Below, one piece after another: positions 57,676 to 64,000 of a stretch of DNA of 64,000 nucleotides. The stretch's first letter is position 1; the number at the start of each line of letters is the position of its first letter. Source of the DNA: Amycolatopsis antarctica (GTDB lineage Bacteria > Actinomycetota > Actinomycetes > Mycobacteriales > Pseudonocardiaceae). The stretch spans positions 248,001 to 312,000 of the forward strand of contig NZ_NKYE01000005.1 of assembly GCF_002262875.1 (NCBI RefSeq). Direction: 5' to 3'. A model generated the notes under the pieces. That model was not told the origin of the DNA, made no database searches, and saw nothing but the letters and a program-made list of their open reading frames with translations. Both the position numbers and the translations under genes were made by a program.

Positions 57676-57981
57676 ATGGAGACCAAGCAGTCGGACTGGC
57701 GAGTCAAGGCGTCGTGCAGGGACACCGATCCGGACGGGCTCTTCGTCCGGGGCGCGGAACAGAATCGGGCGAAGCTGGTGTGCATGGGCTGCCCGGTCCG
57801 CACCGAATGTCTCGGCGAGGCGCTGGACGGCCGGATCAACTTCGGGATCTGGGGCGGCATGACCGAACGCGAACGGCGGGCACTGCTCCGCCGCAGGCCG
57901 GACGTGTCGAACTGGCGGGAGTTGCTCGACACGGCGAAACGTGAGTTCGCCGTCGACATCGAGGCGATGAAGGTCGGCTAG
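57676..57981 (+). CDS. WhiB-family iron-sulphur regulator (WhiB4-like)
   Basis: The 101-residue protein has the four conserved Cys at 14, 36, 39 and 45 (spacing C-x21-CxxC-x5-C) and the GIWGG turn (57-61). The C-terminal RRALLRRRPDV supplies DNA-binding basics. These bind a [4Fe-4S] cluster and respond to redox or nitric oxide. By position, between PonA2 and the ArsA pair as in M. tuberculosis, it is the WhiB4 orthologue, but sequence alone cannot separate paralogues. Confidence 0.92.
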   Translation: METKQSDWRVKASCRDTDPDGLFVRGAEQNRAKLVCMGCPVRTECLGEALDGRINFGIWGGMTERERRALLRRRPDVSNWRELLDTAKREFAVDIEAMKVG

Positions 57982-57995
57982 CCGCAACGGGCTAC

Positions 57996-58029
57996 GGAAA
58001 GGGGAATCCGGCGACGGGTTCCCCTTTCC
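57996..58029. terminator. Hairpin between whiB and the convergent arsA genes
   Basis: Arms GGAAAGGGGAA and TTCCCCTTTCC around a 12-base loop. The hairpin lies between two convergent stop codons and likely ends both transcripts. Confidence 0.75.
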
Positions 58030-58052
58030 CGTGTCCGGGGCTCGTGTCCGGG

Positions 58053-59186
58053 TCAGGCTTCCTGGGTGGCGAGCCGGTCGCCGATGTCGCGCAGGCCGGT
58101 GACGTCGTGGACGTCGCTGGGCAGCGCGGGCACCCGCGCCACCGGCACCTCGCCGTGCGCCCTGGTGAACCGCTCCAGCAGGCGTTTCTCCCGCTCGGCC
58201 AGCGCCACCCGGTCGGCGTGCAGCCGCAGCACGGCCGTCGCCAGTGGGGCGCTGCGGCCGTCGCGTTCGAGCGCGTCCGCCGCGGACCGTGCCTCCTCGG
58301 CGGACAGGTCGGCCAGTACCGGATGGGTCCGGTTGGCCACCAGCCCGGACAGCGGCATCGACTCCTTGGACAACCGCTCCACGAAGTAGCTGGCCTCGCG
58401 CAGCGCGTCCGGCTCCGGCGCGGCGACCACCAGGAACGCGGTCCCCGGCGAGCGGAGCAGCTCCGCCGTCTTGCGGGCCCGCTCACGGAACCCGCCGAAC
58501 ATGCTGTCGAAGGCCTGCATGAACGCCGAGGCGTCGGCCAGCAACTGCCCGCCGATGATCGTCGACACCGCCTTGGCGAACATCGTCACGCCCGCGCTGA
58601 CCACCTTGCGCAGCCCCCAGCTCCCGGCTTTCGCCGGGCCGGTGAGCAGACGGATCATCCGGCCGTCGAGGGCGGTGGAGAGCCGGTTCGGGGCGTCCAG
58701 GAAGTCCAGCGCGGACCGGCTCGGCGGGGTGTCGACGATGATCAGGTCCCAGTCGCCGCTCGCCGCGAGTTGCCCCAGCTTCTCCATCGCCATGTACTCC
58801 TGCGTGCCGGAGAACGAGGTGGAAATGGTCTGGTAGAAGGGATTCTGCAGCAATTGCTGCGCGCGTTCCGGCCCGGCGTGCTGCTGCACCATGTCGTCGA
58901 AGGTGCGGCGCATGTCCAGCATCATCGCCCAGAGCTCGCCCTTCGGCTCGAAGCCGGCGACGGAGACCTGACGCGGGTGGTTGCCGAGTTCGCGCAGGCC
59001 CAGTGCCTGCGCGAGCCGCCGCGCCGGGTCGATCGTCAGCACCACGGTCTGCCTGCCGCGTTCGGCGGCGCGCAGCGCGAGCGCCGCGGCCGTCGTCGTC
59101 TTGCCGACGCCGCCGGAACCGCAGCAGACGATCACCCGCGTCTCCGGCGAGTCGATCAGCGCATCGATGTCGAGGACGGGCGCCAT
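58053..59186 (-). CDS. ArsA/GET3-family ATPase, second subunit
   Basis: The 377-residue protein has a deviant Walker [16 protein letters not shown] (about 20-34), switch [12 protein letters not shown] and [15 protein letters not shown]. ArsA/GET3-type ATPases are dimeric and act in metal efflux or membrane-protein handling, but the actinobacterial pair has an uncertain role. Its start overlaps the stop of the preceding gene (TGATG), which indicates translational coupling and a likely heterodimer. Confidence 0.9.
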   Translation of the reverse strand: MAPVLDIDALIDSPETRVIVCCGSGGVGKTTTAAALALRAAERGRQTVVLTIDPARRLAQALGLRELGNHPRQVSVAGFEPKGELWAMMLDMRRTFDDMVQQHAGPERAQQLLQNPFYQTISTSFSGTQEYMAMEKLGQLAASGDWDLIIVDTPPSRSALDFLDAPNRLSTALDGRMIRLLTGPAKAGSWGLRKVVSAGVTMFAKAVSTIIGGQLLADASAFMQAFDSMFGGFRERARKTAELLRSPGTAFLVVAAPEPDALREASYFVERLSKESMPLSGLVANRTHPVLADLSAEEARSAADALERDGRSAPLATAVLRLHADRVALAEREKRLLERFTRAHGEVPVARVPALPSDVHDVTGLRDIGDRLATQEA

Positions 59187-60190
59187 CACCGGACCCCCTG
59201 TTCGACGAGTGCCTCGGCGAGTTCGTACAGCGCGGCGACGTCGATCCCGTCGCCCGCCTCGGGCAGCTCCAGCGTGGGCAGGTCGGCCTCGGTGAGCTGC
59301 TCGCGGGCGCGCTGCTCGGCGGCCACCCGGATCGCGTGCTCGACGGTCTCGGAGACCAGCGCCTCCAGAGTCGCGTCCGGCAGCTTCAGCCCGGCGCCCG
59401 CCAGCCCGTCGCGTACCCGCGAGGCGTCGACCCGGCCGTCGGCGGCGGCGGTCACCGAGCGCGCGGGCAGCCGGGGCGGACGTACCCGGTTGACCAGTAC
59501 CGCGCCGGGGCGCAGGTCGGCACCGTCCAGCTCGGCGACGCCCTCCACGGTCTCCCGGACGGGCATCTCCTCCAGCAGGGTGACCAGGTGCACGGCCGTG
59601 TCGCCGGAGTGCAGCAGCTTCACCACACCCTCGGCCTGGCCACGGATCGGCCCGGTCTTGGCGAGGTCGGTGAGGGCCTTCGTGACGTCGAGGAACTTGA
59701 CCACCCTGCCGGTCGGCGGGGCGTCCACGACGACGGCGTCGTAGGTGTACCTGCCGTCGGACTCGGTGCGGCGGACACACTCCTTGACCTTCCCGGTGAG
59801 CAGCACGTCGCGCAGTCCTGGCGCGAGCGTGGTGGCGAACTCGATCGCACCCATCCGGCGCAGCGTCCGCCCGGCGAAACCCAGGTTGTAGAACATCTCG
59901 AAGTACTCGAGCAGGGCGGCCTCGACGTCGATGTGCAGCGCCCGCAGCTCCCCGCCGCCGGGAGCCGAGGCGATCCGCTGCTCGGCGTACGGCAGCGGCT
60001 CGGTGTCGAAGAGCTGCGCGATGCCCTGCCTGCCCTCGACCTCGACGAGCAGCACCCGGCGCCCGCCCGCGGCGAGGGCGAGCCCGAGCGAGGCGGCGAG
60101 CGTCGTCTTCCCGGTGCCGCCCTTGCCGGTGACGAAGTGCAGCCGGGTGCGGGCGAGTTCGTCGGTCCAGCCGGTCAGCGAAGTGCTCAC
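59186..60190 (-). CDS. ArsA/GET3-family ATPase, first subunit
   Basis: The 334-residue protein has the deviant Walker [16 protein letters not shown] (about 20-34), [13 protein letters not shown] and [16 protein letters not shown]. It is the first of the two ArsA-like genes and the pair is tightly coupled. The substrate-handling cysteines of the E. coli arsenite pump are not evident. In M. tuberculosis the same pair (Rv3679-Rv3680) lies by whiB4, and a role in the cell envelope or stress is suspected, not proven. Confidence 0.9.
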   Translation of the reverse strand: MSTSLTGWTDELARTRLHFVTGKGGTGKTTLAASLGLALAAGGRRVLLVEVEGRQGIAQLFDTEPLPYAEQRIASAPGGGELRALHIDVEAALLEYFEMFYNLGFAGRTLRRMGAIEFATTLAPGLRDVLLTGKVKECVRRTESDGRYTYDAVVVDAPPTGRVVKFLDVTKALTDLAKTGPIRGQAEGVVKLLHSGDTAVHLVTLLEEMPVRETVEGVAELDGADLRPGAVLVNRVRPPRLPARSVTAAADGRVDASRVRDGLAGAGLKLPDATLEALVSETVEHAIRVAAEQRAREQLTEADLPTLELPEAGDGIDVAALYELAEALVEQGVR

Positions 60191-60325
60191 CCGGCCCAGC
60201 CTAAGCCAAGATCCCGGGTGGCGAGCGGCGAAGCCGGGGCCGCCACCGGTGGTGCCGACCGGGGTGCCCGCGTTGGCCGTGCACCCGGCTCGGCGAGAGG
60301 TTTCGCAGGTCGCGGCCGGGTCGGA

Positions 60326-60586
60326 CTAGCCGGCGAGCATCAGCATGCCGACCACGGCGGTGACCGTGACGACGATTCCCCAGGCCAGCCAGCCCGGCAG
60401 CACGGTGAGCATCAGCACACCGAGCACCAGCACGACGGTGAAGGCGATCGCGCCGACCGTGGCCACCTGGCCACCCGGCGCGCGACGGCGTTCCCGCACG
60501 TCGGCCATGATGATCAGCACGCCCATGACGCCGGATACGGCCAGCAGGATCGTCGCGATGATGCGCCAGGTCTCCACGGTGATCAC
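60326..60586 (-). CDS. Small membrane protein
   Basis: The 86-residue protein has three hydrophobic segments (about 8-28, 43-62 and 64-84) with a basic loop RERRRAPGG. I do not recognise a family. It lies between the arsA operon and the DUF4177 gene, and starts at GTG. Confidence 0.7.
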   Translation of the reverse strand: MITVETWRIIATILLAVSGVMGVLIIMADVRERRRAPGGQVATVGAIAFTVVLVLGVLMLTVLPGWLAWGIVVTVTAVVGMLMLAG

Positions 60587-60701
60587 GCTATCGGCAAGAG
60601 GCGTCCGGGGGCCTGCTACCTAAGTCGGTAAACGGACATCGGCGGGGGTAGACCAAACCTGAGGGTTAGCCGCCGGGGGGTTCTTGGTTACGCTCACGCC
60701 C

Positions 60702-60863
60702 ATGAGTGCCACCAAGTGGGAGTACGCCACCGTTCCGCTGCTGATCCACGCCACCAAGCAGATCCTCGACCAGTGGGGAGAGGACGGCTGGGAGCTGGTG
60801 ACCGTGCTGCCGAACCCGAGCGGTGAGCAGCACGTCGCGTACCTCAAGCGGGAGAAGGGCTGA
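60702..60863 (+). CDS. DUF4177-type small protein
   Basis: A 53-residue protein, MSATKWEYATVPLLIHATKQ, continuing ILDQWGEDGWELVTVLPN and ending YLKREKG, has the short DUF4177-like beta-alpha-beta signature with GxDGWELV. Its function is unknown. It is the first gene of a probable operon with ridA, two bases before it. An equivalent small gene lies near ridA in mycobacteria. Confidence 0.85.
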   Translation: MSATKWEYATVPLLIHATKQILDQWGEDGWELVTVLPNPSGEQHVAYLKREKG

Positions 60864-60865
60864 CG

Positions 60866-61324
60866 ATGACCTGGACCGCGAAACTCGCCGAGCTGGGCAT
60901 CGAGCTGCCGGGCGTCGCCGCTCCGGTCGCCGCCTACGTGCCCGCGGTGCGCAGCGGCTCCCAGGTGTTCACCTCGGGCCAGCTCCCGTTCGTCGACGGC
61001 TCGCTGGCCGCGACGGGCAAGGTCGGCGCCGAGGTCAGCCCGGAGGATGCGAAGCAGCACGCCCGCACCGCGGTGCTGAACGGCCTCGCCGCCGTGCACG
61101 CCCTGATCGGCATCGACAAGGTCGTCCGCGTGGTGAAGGTCGTCGGCTTCGTCGCCTCCGCCGAGGGGTTCACCGGTCAGCCCGCCGTGATCAACGGTGC
61201 CTCCGAGCTGCTGGGCGAGGTCTTCGGTGACGCCGGCGTGCACGCCCGGTCCGCCGTCGGCGTCGCGGAGCTGCCCCTGGGCGCGCCGGTCGAGGTGGAG
61301 CTGATCGTGGAGGTGGCCGAGTGA
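60866..61324 (+). CDS. RidA-family (YjgF/YER057c/UK114) protein
   Basis: The 152-residue protein has PAVRSGSQVFTSGQLPF, the family pattern around the strand that carries the substrate-binding residues, and the VELIVEV ending. Canonical RidA needs an Arg near residue 105. Here the Rv3678c-like subgroup has ARSAVGVAELPLGAPVEVE, with the Arg in place. Deamination of reactive enamine intermediates is the known role. It lies two bases after the DUF4177 gene. Confidence 0.9.
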   Translation: MTWTAKLAELGIELPGVAAPVAAYVPAVRSGSQVFTSGQLPFVDGSLAATGKVGAEVSPEDAKQHARTAVLNGLAAVHALIGIDKVVRVVKVVGFVASAEGFTGQPAVINGASELLGEVFGDAGVHARSAVGVAELPLGAPVEVELIVEVAE

Positions 61325-61360
61325 CGGTCCGCGAACCCGAGGCGAAGGACACGTTCTGAC

Positions 61361-61996
61361 ATGAGCTCGACCGGAACCGATCCCGAGCAGGCCTGCCACG
61401 AGTTGCTGCTGCGGCTCGCGGGCAGGCTCCCGGACCAGACGCTGTGGCGTTTCCGGGACTGGCTCGGCGAGGGAGCACTGCCCACGCTGGCCCGGACCAT
61501 GCCGCGCGCACTGCTCAAACACGACATCGATCTCGAGCAGCACGATCACCAGTTGCTCGTCGAGGCCCTGCTGCCGCACGGTGCCGACCGGCACCAGGTC
61601 AGCTCCACCCTCGGCATCGACGAGGTCGAGGAGAACCGGTACTCGTTCGCGATGACCGCCCCCGACCGGGGCAACGCGGTCGACACCGTAGGCGTGGTCG
61701 TCAACGCGGTGATGCGTGGGCGACCGGAGGTCGGCGAGGTCCGGGAGACCTGGCGGGAGAGCTCGCAGGCGGGCCGTCCCGCGAAGCGTGTCCTGCTGGT
61801 CGACGCCGTCGCCGGCATGCCGCGGCTGACTGGTGAACTGCAGCGGCTGCTGCGGGCGCTGGGCGATGCCGAGCCCAGCGTCGAGGTTCTGCCACCCCAC
61901 ATCGACCTGCCGGTCTACCACCAGGCGGCGCTGGAGAACTCGCGCTTCGTGTGCGCGGGTGCCGCGCCCGCCGGTGACCGGCTCGTCCCGGCTTAG
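61361..61996 (+). CDS. Hypothetical protein, paralogue of the next gene product
   Basis: The 211-residue protein is not recognised. It has a helical N-terminal domain (QACHELLLRLAGRLPDQTLW, with PRALLKHDIDL) and a second part with YSFAMTAPDRGN and VDLLV-like strands (KRVLLVDAVAGMPRLTGEL). It ends YHQAALENSRFVCAG. The next gene shares the start (LLLALAGRLDD) and the YHQAALD motif, so the two are paralogues. No signal peptide or membrane segment is seen. It is likely co-transcribed with ridA. Confidence 0.7.
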   Translation: MSSTGTDPEQACHELLLRLAGRLPDQTLWRFRDWLGEGALPTLARTMPRALLKHDIDLEQHDHQLLVEALLPHGADRHQVSSTLGIDEVEENRYSFAMTAPDRGNAVDTVGVVVNAVMRGRPEVGEVRETWRESSQAGRPAKRVLLVDAVAGMPRLTGELQRLLRALGDAEPSVEVLPPHIDLPVYHQAALENSRFVCAGAAPAGDRLVPA

Positions 61997-62025
61997 CTTT
62001 TCGCCGCGAGCGGATGGAGTAGCGC

Positions 62026-63390
62026 ATGGTTGAGGTTCACGACGGGCTCGGGGTGTCGCTTCGGCTGCACAACCTGCTGCTGGCACTGGCGGGCAGGCTG
62101 GACGACAGCGCGCTCACCGAGGCCCGCGAGATGGTCGCCCGCTCCCGGCTCGACGAGGCCGTCGAGCTGGTCGCCGGGGCGCTGATCGCCGGCCGGATCC
62201 CGATGACGGCGGACGAGCAGCGGGAGCTGGCGGCGGTGCTGGAGCTGAGCCGCTCCGATGCGGTGCTGGCCGGGCAGCTCACCATCGGCGACTACGCGCC
62301 CCTGCACCGCTTCACCGGGATGAACGACCCGGACCGCGGGATCGTCTCGGCGCTCGACCGGACGTTGCGGGTGCTGCCGGATCTGCGGACGGTGCACGCC
62401 GTCTGGCGCAACACCCCCTCGGGCAGTGTGCCCGGTCCGCTGCCGCAGCTCGTGGTGCTGGTGACCATGGGCGCAGACGGCCACCCGCCCGCCGCCGCCT
62501 ACCGGGTCGACGCGGCACTGCGCCGCGCCGGGATCCGGGCGGTGGTGGAGGTCAGCGGTCCGGACTCGCCGATCTCCGCCTACCACCAGGCGGCGCTCGA
62601 CGTTGCCGCTCCGGTGTGGGACTCCGGTTCCTCGCCGCTGCCGGCCGCCGAGCCGCCCGCCGCGCCGCGTGCCCCGCAGGCCGTCGCCCCGGCGCCGCCG
62701 ATCCCGGCCACGCCGATGGCACCTCCGATGGCGCCCCCGATGGCCTCGACCGCGTCCTCGGCGGCCTCGTCGATGTCGCCCTCCGCGTCGGCGAACCCGC
62801 CCGAGCGCTCCGGTTCCTCGCCGGCGTCGATCCCGCCGCCCCCGCCTGCCATGACGTCCTCCGGTTCGTCGGCCGCACCCGCGACGTCCTCGTGGACCCA
62901 GCAGCAGCCGGACGTCCCGGCCAAGCCGGTCCCGCAGGCACCCCCGGCGCTGCGGGCGCTCGCCCCGGTGAAGGACCTGCCCTCGCGCGCCGACGCCGCG
63001 AAGACGCCCAAGCACGAGGCGCCGAAGCCGCAGCACCCCAAGGCCCCGCCGAAGCAGGACCTGCCGCGGGAGAAGGCCAAGGAGGAACGGGCCGACCGCC
63101 GGGTGAGCACCGCCGAGCTGTCCGCCGCCGAGGTGACGCAGTTGCGCAAGGCGCTCGCCGAGGACCCGGAGAAGGGCAGGGCGATGGTGGCGAACATTCA
63201 GCCGCACGACATCGTCGAGCTGCCCGCGCTCGACCTGGACGACCCGCAGCTCAGCGACCGGGACCGGCAGTTGCTGCGGGAGCTGCACGAGGAGCTGGCC
63301 GAACGGGAGCGTGCCGAGTCGGACAAGGTCGGCGCCAACGGTGGTGACAAGTCGAAGGGCTCGTGGTGGGACGGCTACTCGGGTTCCTGA
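62026..63390 (+). CDS. Hypothetical protein with disordered C-terminal extension
   Basis: The 454-residue protein has an N-terminal domain (about 1-205) related to the previous product (LHNLLLALAGRLDD near the start, YHQAALDVAAPV near residue 190). A disordered Pro/Ala/Ser-rich linker (about 206-330) comes next. The C-terminal part (about 350-454) is charged and helical (ELSAAEVTQLRKALAEDPEK, IVELPALDLDDPQLSDRDRQ). No known domain is identified. The linker may be a flexible spacer that carries the domain to a partner. It follows its paralogue by 29 bases. Confidence 0.68.
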   Translation: MVEVHDGLGVSLRLHNLLLALAGRLDDSALTEAREMVARSRLDEAVELVAGALIAGRIPMTADEQRELAAVLELSRSDAVLAGQLTIGDYAPLHRFTGMNDPDRGIVSALDRTLRVLPDLRTVHAVWRNTPSGSVPGPLPQLVVLVTMGADGHPPAAAYRVDAALRRAGIRAVVEVSGPDSPISAYHQAALDVAAPVWDSGSSPLPAAEPPAAPRAPQAVAPAPPIPATPMAPPMAPPMASTASSAASSMSPSASANPPERSGSSPASIPPPPPAMTSSGSSAAPATSSWTQQQPDVPAKPVPQAPPALRALAPVKDLPSRADAAKTPKHEAPKPQHPKAPPKQDLPREKAKEERADRRVSTAELSAAEVTQLRKALAEDPEKGRAMVANIQPHDIVELPALDLDDPQLSDRDRQLLRELHEELAERERAESDKVGANGGDKSKGSWWDGYSGS

Positions 63391-63437
63391 TCCCGGGCAG
63401 CTACGGCCGCGGTGCGTGATCGGCGTATGTTGCCAGC

Positions 63438-64000
63438 GTGCCGCGACGACGTCCGAACCTGAACTTCGACCTGCCGCTGCCGGGTGGGCTGCCCGAGCCG
63501 TCCGCCGTGCCGGTCGAGCCGATGCCCATCCGGGACGCGGCCACGGTCGTGCTGCTGCGTGATACGGCCCGGGGCGTCGAGGTGTTCCTCCAGCGCAGGG
63601 TGACGGCGATGGCCTTCGCCGGCGGGATGACGGTCTTCCCCGGCGGGGGCGTCGACAAGCGGGACGCGGACGCCTCGATCCGCTGGGCCGGGCCACCCGC
63701 CGCTCGATGGGCCGAATGGTTCGACTGTTCCGAGTCGCTGGCAAGGGCGCTGGTCTGCGCCGCCATCCGGGAGACCTTTGAGGAGTCCGGCGTGCTGTTC
63801 GCCGGTACCGAGTCCGAGCTGGTCACCGACACCGCCCGGTACGCGGCCGAGCGGCAGGCGCTGGTCGCGCGGGAACTGTCGCTGGCGTCCTTCCTCGGTG
63901 AGCACGGCCTGACCCTGCGCGCGGACCTGTTGCGCGGCTGGGCGAACTGGCTGACCCCGGACGGCGAGCCGCGCCGTTACGACACCCGCTTCTTCCTCGC
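63438..64000 (+). CDS. NUDIX hydrolase (3' end beyond window)
   Basis: At least 187 codons from the GTG at 63438. It has VVLLRDTARGVEVFLQRRVTA, GMTVFPGGGVDKRD and RALVCAAIRETFEESGVLF. This is a Nudix box in which an insert separates the GG from the REXXEEXG helix, as in the Rv3672c-type family. It probably hydrolyses a nucleoside-diphosphate derivative, and the substrate is unknown. It runs past the right edge. Confidence 0.9.
   Translation, partial: MPRRRPNLNFDLPLPGGLPEPSAVPVEPMPIRDAATVVLLRDTARGVEVFLQRRVTAMAFAGGMTVFPGGGVDKRDADASIRWAGPPAARWAEWFDCSESLARALVCAAIRETFEESGVLFAGTESELVTDTARYAAERQALVARELSLASFLGEHGLTLRADLLRGWANWLTPDGEPRRYDTRFFL

Overview
The window is about 70% G+C and densely coded. 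Starts are often GTG with AGGAGG-type ribosome sites. WhiB, mycothiol-linked, chaplin-like and Scr1/DUF397-type proteins point to an actinomycete. Gene content and order fit a Pseudonocardiaceae genus (Amycolatopsis-like), which is an inference from families and synteny, not a species call. No phage, transposase, plasmid or CRISPR-Cas gene was seen.

Layout. 1-10 kb: an incomplete membrane-embedded patatin phospholipase, two secreted S1 proteases with a glycosyltransferase between them, 6-phosphogluconate dehydrogenase (gnd), and an XRE/DUF5753 regulator with a DUF397 partner. 9.8-15.7 kb: a PLP-dependent dehydratase, the small SRP RNA (ffs), dnaX, a peptidoglycan amidase, the ybaB-recR pair and a uridine-kinase-like protein. 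This order resembles the M. tuberculosis Rv3715c-Rv3721c region. 15.9-21.8 kb: a complete oligopeptide/dipeptide ABC transporter operon (binding lipoprotein, two permeases, two ATPases). 21.9-32.6 kb: small enzymes, a TAP-like hydrolase, leuA with a leader peptide and attenuator-like hairpin, a GT-C mannosyltransferase-like protein, and the aspartate-pathway operon lysC-asd with an internal start for the beta subunit.

32.6-45 kb: an ECF41-type sigma factor with its likely target oxidoreductase, RtcB RNA ligase, two paralogous lipoproteins, an MFS exporter, furA-katA, a chaplin-like secreted protein, an HSL-family esterase, and a peroxide/organic-peroxide block (FMN reductase, Ohr, Dps). 45-53 kb: an old-yellow-enzyme reductase, a TIGR03085 protein, a secreted 5'-nucleotidase, a GNAT, an S9 peptidase, a methyltransferase and a small secreted protein. 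53.6-64 kb: tRNA-Pro(CGG), a metallophosphoesterase, then a block that matches the mycobacterial ponA2-whiB4-arsA-arsA-ridA neighbourhood, ending in an incomplete NUDIX hydrolase.

The most unusual structure lies between the genes. A family of 22-bp tandem units (core CCGTGTCG plus GCG) forms five arrays totalling 21 units with no spacers. Two of these arrays, in opposite orientation, bracket the glycosyltransferase. A second, unrelated set of three 22-bp near-palindromes centred on GTCGAC lies between an S9 peptidase gene and a GNAT gene. Neither is explained by any gene feature here.
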